Source of the DNA: Rhizobiaceae bacterium | Lineage (GTDB): Bacteria; Pseudomonadota; Alphaproteobacteria; Rhizobiales; Rhizobiaceae | NCBI GenBank assembly: GCA_029212415.1 | Contig: JARGOF010000009.1 | Location: 18,578 to 82,577 of the forward strand | DNA length: 64,000 bases | Reading direction: 5' to 3' | Part shown: positions 45,510 to 54,733 of the stretch, piece by piece | How positions within the stretch are numbered: position 1 is the first letter of the stretch | Layout of the letters: each line of letters begins with the position of its first letter | Notes under the pieces: generated by a model | Told to the model about the DNA's origin: nothing | The model's input: the letters and a program-made list of their open reading frames with translations, nothing else | Database searches by the model: none | Translations under genes and position numbers: made by a program

Positions 45510-47696
45510 TTAATAGCCGTTCGACAGTTTTGGATGTTGCGTTATTATCTTTCCGCTGAATTGCTTCAGGACTTCCTCGCTTGGCATTGGCCGGTAGAAA
45601 AAGTAGCCCTGGCCCCTTTCGCAGCCGAGCGTTCTGAGGTGATCTGCTTCGGTTTTGCTTTCAATACCTTCTGCAACTGTCGAGTATCCAATTTCACGCC
45701 CCAACTGAACAAGGGACTGAACGATTGCACGATCGGAACGGGATTTCATCATGTCCTTGACGAAGGATTTGTCGATTTTCAGGATTGAGAAGGGCAGGCT
45801 TTTCAAGTGGGTCAGCGACGAATAACCGATACCGAAATCATCCAGGGCGACGCGTACGCCGGCATCCAGCAAATGCTTGAGCTGGTCAGTGATGACACGT
45901 ACCGACGCCCCGAAGACCGTGGTTTCCGTTACCTCAAGGACCAGCCTGTTGGGATGCAGACCATAGCGTGAAAGCATGTTGATGATCTCAAGCGAGAACC
46001 CCGGTTGCCGCAGATCAGCGGCTGTCACGTTGCAGCCAATCCGTCCGACTTCAAAACCTGCCTTGTCCCATTTGATCATGTCGCTGCAAATCTGTTCCAG
46101 CATGTTCTTGCACAGTTCAACACATGTCTTCGGGTCGTCGAAGATTTCCATGAATGCTTCGGGTGAAAGGATTCCCTGCTGCGGGTGAACCCATCTGGCC
46201 AGTGCCTCCACACCGCTGACTTCGCCAGTCTGCAGATCTACAATCGGTTGATAGAAGGGAACAACCTGATCGTGCGATAAAGCGCGACGGAATTCCTGTG
46301 TGACGACCACGCGCCTGCGGAAATTTTCCATCATTGCAGGGTTGTAATTTTGCAGGATAGCACTGTCATCGCGTTTGGCCGCGTAGAGTGCAAGATCAGC
46401 GTATCGCATGAGTTCCGTACTCTCGGTGCTGTCCGTGGGAAACACTGCATAGCCTGCGCATGCTGAAATATTGAAACTGAAATTCTCGACCACGACATCG
46501 AATTTGAATTTTGAAAACAATCTGGTCAGTTCTTTTTCGAGCGATTTGGGTTCATCGGAATGTTCTATCAAAACAGCAAATTCGTCTCCTCCCAGCCGCG
46601 AGAAATGGCACCGGTCACCCATCCTTTTGCTGAACCATTCAGTAAAGCGCACCAGGACGGTATCACCCAGGTCATGGCCAAATTGATCGTTGATTTCCTT
46701 AAAATTGTTCAAGTCCACCACACAGAGCGCCACTCTGTTCGGGCTGTTGACAGGTTGATCCAGCAACATTGCAAACTGCTTGTGAAAACCCGAGCGATTG
46801 GCAATCCCCGTCAATGGATCGACCAGCGCCAATCTTTCCAGTTCCAGATGTTGCTCGCGTTCATGGGTGACGTCCTGATAGGTCCCGAACAGGCGGCTCA
46901 GCTCGTTGTCGACGAACTCAGCCTCGCCGATGGCCCGAACCCATCGTGAAATGCCCGCATCCGTTACCATCGGGATAACTATGTCGAAGGGTTTTCCAGT
47001 TTCGATCGTATGGTCAATCGCAGCTGTCAGTTTAACCAGAGCTTCGCCCTTGTAGACGCTGCTTGCCAGTTCAAAGTCCAGGACGGTGCCGATTGGAATA
47101 CCGCAGATGTTGTAGATTTCATCCGTCCATTCAACCAGATTGTCGGCCAACGACCAGCGCCAGGCGCCAATCTTTGCCACACGCTCGACTTGCGCCAACA
47201 GGGTGCGCTGCAGGCGTGCTTCCCGGTCGATGACTTCGAGGCGTTCCTTGGCTGCGACTTCCATGGTGACATCACGGGCAACGCCACGATAGCCCAGGAA
47301 AACACCGGCAGCGTCAAACCGCGGCGATCCACTTGATTCAAACCAACGGATCCTGCCGTCGTTTGGCCTCAACGGATATCTGAAATGACCGAAGTTTTCC
47401 CGTCGTTCAAGAAGTTTGCGATGTTCCGCCCAGAAATCGGCATCAATCGAAGAATCAATGATATTAAAACGCGATCGATTGACAAACTCGGTCTTCTCAA
47501 GGCTGGTCAGGTTTGTAAATTGATCGCTTACAGAAGTGAGTACATGCGACGCATCTGATTCCCACGCCCAGAAATCTGCTGCGGAGAGAAATTCATTGAT
47601 ACCATCGTTGTCGGCCACTGCGTTCTCGTTCCTTGTTTGCGCGAATTTATCACCATGTCTCAAGTATTTTGAGTATTCGTAAATATATACCCTCAT
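45510..47696 (-). CDS. PAS-GGDEF-EAL cyclic-di-GMP protein
   Basis: 728 residues from ATG 47696; a GTG at 47618 with AAGGAACG upstream is an equally plausible start (702 residues). Two PAS domains (about 35-150 and 170-280), the first with a PAC region ending YRGVARDVTMEV. GGDEF with an intact RLGGDEFAVLIEH signature. EAL with the intact motif EALARW, INM-type core, EVTETTVFG, DDFGIGYSSLTHLKSLPF, KIDKSFV and AEGIE. No membrane segment, so it senses a cytoplasmic signal. Transcribed towards the OmpA-family gene. Confidence 0.9.
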   Translation of the reverse strand: MRVYIYEYSKYLRHGDKFAQTRNENAVADNDGINEFLSAADFWAWESDASHVLTSVSDQFTNLTSLEKTEFVNRSRFNIIDSSIDADFWAEHRKLLERRENFGHFRYPLRPNDGRIRWFESSGSPRFDAAGVFLGYRGVARDVTMEVAAKERLEVIDREARLQRTLLAQVERVAKIGAWRWSLADNLVEWTDEIYNICGIPIGTVLDFELASSVYKGEALVKLTAAIDHTIETGKPFDIVIPMVTDAGISRWVRAIGEAEFVDNELSRLFGTYQDVTHEREQHLELERLALVDPLTGIANRSGFHKQFAMLLDQPVNSPNRVALCVVDLNNFKEINDQFGHDLGDTVLVRFTEWFSKRMGDRCHFSRLGGDEFAVLIEHSDEPKSLEKELTRLFSKFKFDVVVENFSFNISACAGYAVFPTDSTESTELMRYADLALYAAKRDDSAILQNYNPAMMENFRRRVVVTQEFRRALSHDQVVPFYQPIVDLQTGEVSGVEALARWVHPQQGILSPEAFMEIFDDPKTCVELCKNMLEQICSDMIKWDKAGFEVGRIGCNVTAADLRQPGFSLEIINMLSRYGLHPNRLVLEVTETTVFGASVRVITDQLKHLLDAGVRVALDDFGIGYSSLTHLKSLPFSILKIDKSFVKDMMKSRSDRAIVQSLVQLGREIGYSTVAEGIESKTEADHLRTLGCERGQGYFFYRPMPSEEVLKQFSGKIITQHPKLSNGY

Positions 47697-47869
47697 AGGG
47701 TGTTTTGATGATACTTGGTTAACGTATTCAAAGTGTCAACGGTCGTGCTTACCATAACCCATAGTTGTGGGCATATCCTGAAATTCGGTGGTCTGCCTGA
47801 CTGTGCTTGGTGTTCATGGGCAGGCATGGTATTTCGCGAAATAGTCTCCGCTATTTGAAGGTTTTGCCT

Positions 47870-48547
47870 GTGATACCCTGGATCCATCTTGATTCCGCAG
47901 AAATGCCCGGCGGCGGGGAACTTCGCCTCAAGCAAAGGGGCAGCGAATTTTCCATCATGCTGGGCTCCATCGAGCTGATGAACAGCCGCCTGAACGGGTC
48001 TGAAGAGGCACTTGCCACCATGTCCTGTGAACGGATTGCTGGCCTGAAACGACCACATATTCTGATTGGCGGGCTTGGCATGGGCTTTACCCTGCGTGCC
48101 AGCCTTGCCGCATTGGGCAATGATGCGCGTATCTCGGTTGCGGAATTGGTGCCGTCCGTCGTTGCATGGGCGCGGGGTCCCATGGCCGGGATATTCGGCG
48201 CATGCCTGGATGATCCGCGCGTCACATTGATGGAAGAGGATGTCGGGCGATCCATCGGTGCCCGCAAGGCAGCCTATGATGCCATCCTTCTTGACGTTGA
48301 TAACGGACCTGAAGGGCTCACGCGCAAAGCCAATGACGACATCTACAGCATCGAGGGACTGCGGGCTGCGGGGTGGGCTTTGCGGCCAGGCGGGATTCTT
48401 GCTGTCTGGTCATCGGGGCCGAACAGTCAATTTACCCGCCGCCTGGGTAAGGCTGGCTTTGTTGTCGAAGAGGTGAGTGTATGCGCCAATAAAAAAGGCC
48501 GTGGTGCCCGTCACGTCATCTGGTTTGCAACCAAAAGGCAGGACTGA
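47870..48547 (+). CDS. Spermidine synthase-like (aminopropyltransferase-fold) protein
   Basis: 225 residues from GTG 47870, with GAAGG upstream. SAM-type Rossmann fold with LIGGLGMGFTLRASLAAL and ISVAELVPSVVAWARG at the expected places for the spermidine synthase family, and AILLDVDNGP as motif II. Shorter than true SpeE proteins (about 280) and missing a clear N-terminal beta domain. Alphaproteobacteria often carry such homologues; whether it makes a polyamine is unclear. Confidence 0.75.
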   Translation: MIPWIHLDSAEMPGGGELRLKQRGSEFSIMLGSIELMNSRLNGSEEALATMSCERIAGLKRPHILIGGLGMGFTLRASLAALGNDARISVAELVPSVVAWARGPMAGIFGACLDDPRVTLMEEDVGRSIGARKAAYDAILLDVDNGPEGLTRKANDDIYSIEGLRAAGWALRPGGILAVWSSGPNSQFTRRLGKAGFVVEEVSVCANKKGRGARHVIWFATKRQD

Positions 48548-48581
48548 TCCTTTTCAAATGTGCCCATTTGAACAGGATCAG
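48544..48581. terminator. Hairpin between convergent genes
   Basis: Arms of 17 bases (48544-48560 and 48565-48581) pair with one mismatch around TGCC. The hairpin starts inside the stop region of the spermidine synthase-like gene and ends 22 bases before the minus-strand DUF6481 gene. No long T-run follows on either strand. Confidence 0.5.
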
Positions 48582-48603
48582 CTTTCAAAAATGATCGGTG
48601 CAA

Positions 48604-48954
48604 TCAGCGTTTGCGGGCTTTTCGAGCCGCGTATCGCCGATCCCGTTCCGCCTTGCGCTCGGCCTCTTCAGCGACGGCTTTGTCCGCTTCAAGTCTGAGG
48701 GCGGCAGCACGCGCTTCTTCTTCAGCCTTGGCTCTTTCAGCCGCTTCAATTTTCTCGCGTTCGGCTTTTTCTTTCTTCAGGCGCAGGTTCTCAGCGCGCC
48801 GCGCTTCACGGGCGGCCGCAACGGCGGCCCTTTCTGCGCGCTTTTCCAGCATTTCCGGATCCGGAGCGGCTTTGAATTTGTTCAACAGTTCAAGTTTGGC
48901 TTCAGCCGCAGCCTTGCGGCGGTCTTCCAGGCCACTTCCCATAGGTTGTTTCAT
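48604..48954 (-). CDS. DUF6481 family protein
   Basis: 116 residues, almost wholly Ala, Glu, Lys and Arg, predicted to be a single long helix or coiled coil (for example AAREARRAENLRLKKEKAE). The N-terminal LEDRRKAAAEAKLELLNKFKAAP is the conserved part of a small alphaproteobacterial family usually annotated DUF6481. Function unknown. The strong composition bias produces an open frame on the opposite strand. Confidence 0.75.
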   Translation of the reverse strand: MKQPMGSGLEDRRKAAAEAKLELLNKFKAAPDPEMLEKRAERAAVAAAREARRAENLRLKKEKAEREKIEAAERAKAEEEARAAALRLEADKAVAEEAERKAERDRRYAARKARKR

Positions 48955-49275
48955 ATGATGTCAGCTCATGTCGATGCAGTTTTCGTTGACTGACGTTAGC
49001 CGATCAGATGATGACCGAGCGTTGCTTCTTCGTTGCAAAACGTCAGATGAATGGCTTGTCTAGCCCATTGGACGGTTTGAATCAATCGCAAGTCGTGAAC
49101 GGATGCATATGATCTTTGCAATCAAGCAAACCGCGACGAATTGTCAAACATAGATAATATTGAATATGTTAGTATGCATCTTCGGCTGGCATTGACCAAT
49201 TGGGTTTCCAGCCGATTGCCGGATGGACTGTTTGCATCCGGGATGAGGCGAAACAGCACGCTATTGGAGCAAGGC
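48955..49275. other. Intergenic region between divergent genes
   Basis: 321 bases, moderately AT-rich, between the DUF6481 gene (minus) and the MBL-fold gene (plus). A TTG-started extension of the MBL frame covers part of it but lacks a ribosome binding site. No other feature seen. Confidence 0.4.
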
Positions 49276-50196
49276 ATGATCAGAAATACGCTACGCCTGT
49301 TTTTACTTGTAATATTCATGACAACACCACCGGCCCTGGCGGGCAATCTCGAAGTTCAGGTGGTCACGGACGGCGTTTGGGCGCTGGTCGGACCGCATGA
49401 ACAGCGATCTGCCTCCAACCTTGCCAACAATGCTACATTTGGTGTTGTGGCAACCGGTGATGGTGTGGTGTTGATCGATGCCGGCGGCAGTTGGAGGGGT
49501 GCGCAGGAAATCCACGCAGCCATAGGATCGCTCACTGATGAACCGGTAAAATTCGTCATCAATACCGGTGGGCAGGACCACCGCTGGCTGGGCAATGGCT
49601 ACTGGAAATTGCGGGGGGCCAAAATCATCGCGTCCGCCCGTGCAGTGGATGATCAGGCGGAGCGTCAATCGATGCAATTGTCCATGCTCAAACAATTGCT
49701 GGGTGATGCATTGAGCGGGACTGAACCGTCACAGGCAGATATCGTTTTTGAGGATTCCTACAGTTTCGAACTTGGCGGCATGACCTTCGAGATCTTCCAT
49801 CCAGGAACGGCCCATACACCAGGCGACAGTTTTGTATGGCTGGCAGCGAAGGACACCGTATTTGCCGGCGATATTGTTTTTGTCGAACGGTTGCTGGGCG
49901 TACTGCCGCAGTCAAATGCGAAAAGCTGGATTGCGGCCTTTGAAGCGATGGCGGCGCTCAATCCCGCCCATGTGGTTCCAGGCCATGGCCATGCCACGAA
50001 CATGCAACGGGCTCAGTTCGATACCCACGACTATCTGGTCAATCTGCGCGAAAAAATTGCCCAACACATTGAAGATGGCGGCGACATGATCGGTTCGGTT
50101 GGAGTGGATCAGTCGGCATTTGCCGGGCTGGAGCAATTTGACCTTTTGTCCAAACGCAATGCGCAGCAGGTGTATTCGGAAATGGAATGGGAGTGA
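49276..50196 (+). CDS. Exported MBL-fold protein with incomplete metal site
   Basis: 306 residues from ATG 49276 with GGAG upstream. Signal peptide about 1-22 (NTLRLFLLVIFMTTPPALA). The fold is metallo-beta-lactamase (GVVLIDAGGS; HPGTAHTPGDSFVW; FAGDIVF; HVVPGHG). The usual HxHxDH is replaced by TGGQDH, so two of the three site-1 ligands are missing while the Asp-His pair, the later His, the Asp and the last His remain. This pattern suggests single-metal chemistry or a changed role. Related exported MBL proteins accompany quinoprotein and oxidative pathways. It precedes the Rieske gene but is separated from it by a 19-bp inverted repeat. Confidence 0.8.
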   Translation: MIRNTLRLFLLVIFMTTPPALAGNLEVQVVTDGVWALVGPHEQRSASNLANNATFGVVATGDGVVLIDAGGSWRGAQEIHAAIGSLTDEPVKFVINTGGQDHRWLGNGYWKLRGAKIIASARAVDDQAERQSMQLSMLKQLLGDALSGTEPSQADIVFEDSYSFELGGMTFEIFHPGTAHTPGDSFVWLAAKDTVFAGDIVFVERLLGVLPQSNAKSWIAAFEAMAALNPAHVVPGHGHATNMQRAQFDTHDYLVNLREKIAQHIEDGGDMIGSVGVDQSAFAGLEQFDLLSKRNAQQVYSEMEWE

Positions 50197-50289
50197 TCCG
50201 TAGCCGCGTTCATCCGGATCAATCTTTGGGATTCGCAGGCAATGACGCGAAAATCGCAATCTCGACCTGAGCGGTTCCTAAAGCGCTTC

Positions 50290-50331
50290 ACATTTGCTAC
50301 TATTGAACAAGCGTTCAATAGTAGCAAATGT
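50290..50331. promoter_or_regulatory. 19-bp perfect inverted repeat containing TetR-type operator
   Basis: Arms ACATTTGCTACTATTGAAC (50290-50308) and its exact reverse complement (50313-50331) flank AAGC. The centre, TATTGAAC-AAGC-GTTCAATA at 50301-50320, recurs at 60064-60083. The repeat ends 11 bases before the Rieske gene, so a bound protein would block translation or initiation. Typical for TetR-family regulators. Confidence 0.75.
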
Positions 50332-50341
50332 TGGTAAGGTC

Positions 50342-51559
50342 ATGAAACACCCGGAATCCAAGAGAAAAACGTCTATTCCAAAGGACTGGAACAGGGGCGG
50401 CCTTCCTGGATGGACCTACCACAGTGATGTGTTCCTTAAGCTGGAAAAGCAGGCGATCTTTGGCAATCACTGGCAGATTGCCTGCCATGTTTCCGACATT
50501 GCGGAAAGGGGCAGCTATCTTGCATTTGACGTTTGTGATGAACGCGCACTGATTGTGCGCGGCCAGGATGATGAGGTCCGGGCTTTTCACAACCTGTGCC
50601 GACATCGCGGCTCGCGGCTGGTTTCAGATGAGGCCGGCCAATGCAAGAGTGCGCTTGTTTGCCCTTTCCACGGATGGGTTTACAATCTGGATGGCACATT
50701 GCGGGGGGCCGCCCGACCTGAAAGTTTTCCGGCTTTTGATAAAAGCATGTTTGGCCTGAAGCCGCTTGAACTGGAGATATGGAACGGTTTCATTTTCATA
50801 CGGTTCGCCAAGGGCCCGCAGCCCTCCGTCCGTGATCTGATGCAGCCCTTTGCCGAAGAAATGTCGCATTATCGCATGGCCGATATTCTGCCAACGGATG
50901 GAATGTGGTCGCAGACTTCACCGGTGAACTGGAAATCGGTGCGTGATGTCGACAATGAGGGCTATCATGTGGCGCTTGCCCACCCGGCGCTTCAGGATCT
51001 TTATGGTTCCAGTTACTACGATGAGCCATTCATCGATGGTGTTTGTCGTTCCTATGCCGAATGCAACAGCAACGGCGGACGACGCTGGAGTGTCAAGCAT
51101 TACACCAGGCTTCTTGCGCCTGGTGAAAGCCTGCCGGAAACAATGAAACGATCGTGGATCTATTACACATTGTTTCCCAATGCCGTCATTGCGGTCACAC
51201 CGGAACTGGTTCAGTTCTATCAGGAGTTTCCCCTGTCCACCGGTGAGACCCTGCTGCGCGGAGCAATCTACAAAAACCCCGATGAGACAAGGCAGCAAAG
51301 GCTTGCCCGCTACCTGGCCTATCGCATTGACCGCGATACGATGGCCGAAGACGTGCAACTGACCCAATGGTCCAATGAAGCCATGACCTCCAGCGGTTTT
51401 GAGGGCTTCTACCTGTCTGATCTGGAATATGGGGTAAAAACGCATCATGACCTGATCCGGCGCGCGCTGCCGGTCTCAACGCTTGATCAGCAGCCTGGTG
51501 AGGATGCAATCGGACCATTGAACGATCAAATGCTGTTGCATGAGACAGCCGTGGACTGA
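50342..51559 (+). CDS. Rieske non-heme iron oxygenase, alpha subunit
   Basis: 405 residues from ATG 50342, immediately after the inverted repeat. The Rieske cluster is CRHRG...CPFHGW (two Cys, two His). The catalytic domain has WKSVRDVDNEGYHVALAHPAL, where Asp and the two His bind mononuclear iron. The overall form resembles the glycine betaine, stachydrine and carnitine oxygenases, which N-demethylate or cleave quaternary amines, more than ring dioxygenases. No ferredoxin or reductase partner is adjacent, so it must use one encoded elsewhere. The neighbouring methyltransferase-BetI-like, aminotransferase and GMC genes favour an amine substrate. Confidence 0.85.
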   Translation: MKHPESKRKTSIPKDWNRGGLPGWTYHSDVFLKLEKQAIFGNHWQIACHVSDIAERGSYLAFDVCDERALIVRGQDDEVRAFHNLCRHRGSRLVSDEAGQCKSALVCPFHGWVYNLDGTLRGAARPESFPAFDKSMFGLKPLELEIWNGFIFIRFAKGPQPSVRDLMQPFAEEMSHYRMADILPTDGMWSQTSPVNWKSVRDVDNEGYHVALAHPALQDLYGSSYYDEPFIDGVCRSYAECNSNGGRRWSVKHYTRLLAPGESLPETMKRSWIYYTLFPNAVIAVTPELVQFYQEFPLSTGETLLRGAIYKNPDETRQQRLARYLAYRIDRDTMAEDVQLTQWSNEAMTSSGFEGFYLSDLEYGVKTHHDLIRRALPVSTLDQQPGEDAIGPLNDQMLLHETAVD

Positions 51560-51562
51560 GAA

Positions 51563-52939
51563 TTATCCGTTCCAGATCCCTTCTGATCGCAGATCATCCA
51601 TGGTGCGCGAAATGCCCTCATGCAAAATGCCGGCCATGTCATCAATCTGTTCTTGCGCAATGATGAGAGGGGGCGACATGACACACATATGGATGAGGGG
51701 TCGCACCAGCAGGCCCAATTCCTGGCAATGACGATCGATGCGCGCGCCCACTTCGGTATCAAGACGAAGCGGATTTCTGCTCTCCTTGTCGGCCACGCAC
51801 TCAATACAGGCCATCAGCCCCATGCCGCGGACCTCGCCGACAAGCGACAATTCTTCCAGCGACTTGAGCCTGTCCTGGAAATGGGGCGAAACGGATCTGG
51901 CGTTGTCGATAATGCCGCCTTCCAGCAGATCAAGGTTTTTCAGTGCCACAGCGCATCCGACGGGATGGCTGGAATAGGTCAGTCCATGGGCGTACATGGC
52001 TTCCGGGTGGTTTGAGGCCCGCAAATCCTCCATCAGTGCGGCAGAGACCATCATGCCGCCCAGGGGAAAATAGCCCGAGGTCACGCCCTTTGCGAAGGTG
52101 ATGATATCCGGCACCACATCAAACATTTCCCGCGACGCAAAAATGTGACCCAGCCTGCCGAAGGCGGTGACGACTTCATCTGCGATGAAGAGGATTTCGT
52201 TCTGGCTGCAGATGTCTCGGATGCGCTTGAAATAGCCCTCCGGCGGCACGATGACGCCGCCCGATGCCAAGATGGGTTCTCCCACAAAGGCCGCAATATT
52301 TTCCGCGCCATGATCGGTGATCGCCTGTTCGAATTCCGCAACCAGATGGTCAGCAAAAACCGCCATATCCATCCCTTCAGGCCGCCTGAAGGGATCCGGG
52401 TTGGACAGTTTGATGAACAGATCGTCTGCATAGTCCATCCAGTCCCGGTTTCTTTGGCTGCCGTTGAGCGAGGCCGAAAGATAGGTGCTGCCATGATAGC
52501 CGCCTTCTCGGCACAGGATCTTCTTCTTTGATGGCCTGCCTCTGACATTGTTGTAAAATTGTGCGAAGCGAAGGGCGCTTTCAATGGCTGTTGAGCCGCC
52601 GGTGGTGAAGAACACATGTTCAAGGTCACCGGGTGCATGCTCTGCCAGTCTCGAAGCCAGTTCGATGGCGGGTTCATTGCTGGTATACCAAGGCGAATTA
52701 TAGGACAGTTCCATCGCCTGTCTGTAGAGCGTATCGGCCATTTCCTCATTGCGATGGCCGACATTGGTACACCACATGCCGGCCGGACCGTCGATCAGCC
52801 AATTATCCTTATCATCACGCACATAGACACCGCTGCCAGCGCCTATGATGCCTTGCTTTGCACGACCGATCGAACCGGCGCAAGGCCATGGCTGGACAAG
52901 GTTTTCCGGCTGCGGTCCATCTTTGGAAATGCTGGTCAT
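51563..52939 (-). CDS. Class III (omega) aminotransferase, PLP-dependent
   Basis: 458 residues; ATG 52939 overlaps the stop of the fusion gene (ATGA). Core motifs [28 protein letters not shown] (Asp holding the PLP ring nitrogen) and the Schiff-base lysine in [15 protein letters not shown]. The omega/class III group acts on amino groups far from a carboxylate: putrescine, beta-alanine, 4-aminobutyrate, taurine. With a Pot-type importer nearby a diamine or aminoalkanoate is reasonable, but this is inference. Confidence 0.88.
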   Translation of the reverse strand: MTSISKDGPQPENLVQPWPCAGSIGRAKQGIIGAGSGVYVRDDKDNWLIDGPAGMWCTNVGHRNEEMADTLYRQAMELSYNSPWYTSNEPAIELASRLAEHAPGDLEHVFFTTGGSTAIESALRFAQFYNNVRGRPSKKKILCREGGYHGSTYLSASLNGSQRNRDWMDYADDLFIKLSNPDPFRRPEGMDMAVFADHLVAEFEQAITDHGAENIAAFVGEPILASGGVIVPPEGYFKRIRDICSQNEILFIADEVVTAFGRLGHIFASREMFDVVPDIITFAKGVTSGYFPLGGMMVSAALMEDLRASNHPEAMYAHGLTYSSHPVGCAVALKNLDLLEGGIIDNARSVSPHFQDRLKSLEELSLVGEVRGMGLMACIECVADKESRNPLRLDTEVGARIDRHCQELGLLVRPLIHMCVMSPPLIIAQEQIDDMAGILHEGISRTMDDLRSEGIWNG

Positions 52940-54459
52940 CGGCGGTCCTTTTGTTCAATCAGGGTTCCGTCCTCGTGAAAATGCTTCGGGAACAGCGTTC
53001 CAAGTGTTTTCAGGGAGGTCTCCAAAGCCGTTTTGCGCTTGAAATCCCTGCCTGCCAGCATCAGCCGCAACCACAATCCTTCCTGCAGTGCATAGATGGA
53101 CGTTGCTATGGCCTTCGGTTCGAAATTGTATCCGGCTTCGGTTTTCAATCCCTGGCACAGATCGCGCAGGGTCCCCAGAAAATCATCGTCACGTGCCCAG
53201 CACAGTTTGCGGTAGGCCGGGCGTGTTTTTGCCTCGGACAGGAAGGCAAACCAGGTGGCAATCTTGCGGGTGTTGCAAACGTGGTTGTCAAAATCGGCGA
53301 CAATCATGGCCCGCAGTTGCGCTGCCGGATTGTCCGCGGCCTTTTCTATGGCGGTTTTCCAGTGAAGGGCGTAATCATCCGCCATGAACTGCAATGTTTC
53401 GATGAACAGCCGTTCCTTGCTTTCAAAATGGAAATTGGCAATTCCGCGCGACAAGCCGGCGCCCTTGGTCACATGGGCCATGGTCGTTTCCGCATAACCG
53501 CGCGTGGCGATGGAATCGATGGTCGCACCGATCAGTTGTTGTTGCCTGAATTCCCTGGATGCCCTGCTACGCGCCGGCACGGCGTTGCTGCTGTGCTGTT
53601 TTTGCTCTGCGGGAAGGGACGGTGCGCTGCCCGCTTTGGCCAAAGGCGGTTTCGTTGCAAACAGATGGGTCGGGCGATGCTCGCCGCTCTCCAGCACCAC
53701 CAGCATGGCGGCCCATGTTTGAATGTTCTTGTCGACATAGGATTTGCCGACGGCTTCGCAGGCAGGTTCGTAGAGGGGCCCTTTCAATTGCTCCAGTTCA
53801 GCCCTTGCCGTCTTGCGATACCAGGCATTGCGGTTGACGCGTTTGATTTCGGCAAGGCCCGCCAGTTGCATGGCGCGTTTGGTGCGTTCGGGCGAAGCCA
53901 TGCCAAAACTCAAACCTTCCGCCTTCAGATAGGCGCGCATGGCCGCTGAAGGCTGGCCATTATGGGAGGTCAACCAGTCACTGGCGGCAAACGAGCCTCC
54001 CGGCCTGATGATCCGGAAGATCTCCGCAAACAGGGCTTCCTTGTCTGCCACATGAACCAGCGCGTCCTTGGAAAACACGATGTCGAATGTCCCGTCCTCA
54101 AAGGGCAGGGGACCAGGTTCTCCCAAAACGAAAGATGCACGCTCCGTCAGCCCGTTGGCGATATTGCGCGCTTTTGCCCGATTTATGACAGGGTCTTCGA
54201 CATCAAACCCGACAATATGCGCCAGGGGGTATGTTTTTGCCAGATGAAGCGTGGCTCCGCCTGCACCGCAGCCCAGGTCCAATGCGCGTGCACCGGCAAA
54301 GTCGAGATTGGAGACGATCCGGTCAACCTCTTTTGAACCACCGGGAGACAGAAAACCCTCTCCCCACAAAGACTCGAGGAAACGGATGGCCTTATCGTCA
54401 TATTCCGGACCCTGGGTGGTTTCCTGCGCCACTATCGCACCCGCATTTCCAAATTGCAT
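52936..54459 (-). CDS. Methyltransferase fused to BetI-like TetR regulator
   Basis: 507 residues from ATG 54459; the frame extends to 54564 without an obvious start there. The N-terminal half (about 1-285) is a complete SAM methyltransferase of the phosphoethanolamine/sarcosine type: [15 protein letters not shown] (motif I), [16 protein letters not shown] (motif II), [12 protein letters not shown] (motif III), then the family C-terminal [23 protein letters not shown] 35-residue linker leads to a complete TetR protein (about 315-507): [39 protein letters not shown] is the HTH, followed by an all-helical ligand domain as in BetI. No stop or frameshift separates them. Gene is divergent from 54506 and coupled to the aminotransferase. 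Confidence 0.85.
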   Translation of the reverse strand: MQFGNAGAIVAQETTQGPEYDDKAIRFLESLWGEGFLSPGGSKEVDRIVSNLDFAGARALDLGCGAGGATLHLAKTYPLAHIVGFDVEDPVINRAKARNIANGLTERASFVLGEPGPLPFEDGTFDIVFSKDALVHVADKEALFAEIFRIIRPGGSFAASDWLTSHNGQPSAAMRAYLKAEGLSFGMASPERTKRAMQLAGLAEIKRVNRNAWYRKTARAELEQLKGPLYEPACEAVGKSYVDKNIQTWAAMLVVLESGEHRPTHLFATKPPLAKAGSAPSLPAEQKQHSSNAVPARSRASREFRQQQLIGATIDSIATRGYAETTMAHVTKGAGLSRGIANFHFESKERLFIETLQFMADDYALHWKTAIEKAADNPAAQLRAMIVADFDNHVCNTRKIATWFAFLSEAKTRPAYRKLCWARDDDFLGTLRDLCQGLKTEAGYNFEPKAIATSIYALQEGLWLRLMLAGRDFKRKTALETSLKTLGTLFPKHFHEDGTLIEQKDRR

Positions 54460-54505
54460 GATGCGCCGTGCTCTGATGTAATCAGTGCAAACGGAGAGCG
54501 TTGCC

Positions 54506-54730
54506 ATGCTGCAGATCGTTTGCGAGACCCATGAAGACGAGGCCCAAAAGCGCCTGTTGAACACACCACCCGGTCCAGCACAGTCCGGCGTTGAGCGTTA
54601 TTCGGCCGCCATGCATTTTTATCAGAACGGCAAGCTTTCCGCAGAGCTTCTCGAGATCTATCGCATCTGCTGCAAACTGGATCATGAGGATCCGATAAGG
54701 GTTGCACGGCTCGAAGGAGTGATTGCTTGA
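54506..54730 (+). CDS. Small protein of unknown function
   Basis: 74 residues from ATG 54506, with GGAGAG seven bases upstream, divergent from the methyltransferase-TetR gene with 46 bases between starts. Cys-containing ([19 protein letters not shown]) and mostly helical ([24 protein letters not shown]). It ends four bases before the convergent serine hydrolase gene. I do not recognise a named family. Its position suggests control by the same operator-binding protein. Confidence 0.6.
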   Translation: MLQIVCETHEDEAQKRLLNTPPGPAQSGVERYSAAMHFYQNGKLSAELLEIYRICCKLDHEDPIRVARLEGVIA

Positions 54731-54733
54731 AGG

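Noticed and set aside
48598-48993. Plus-strand frames opposite the DUF6481 gene
   Set aside because: Composition is the mirror of the Ala/Arg/Glu helix; the minus-strand protein matches a known small family.
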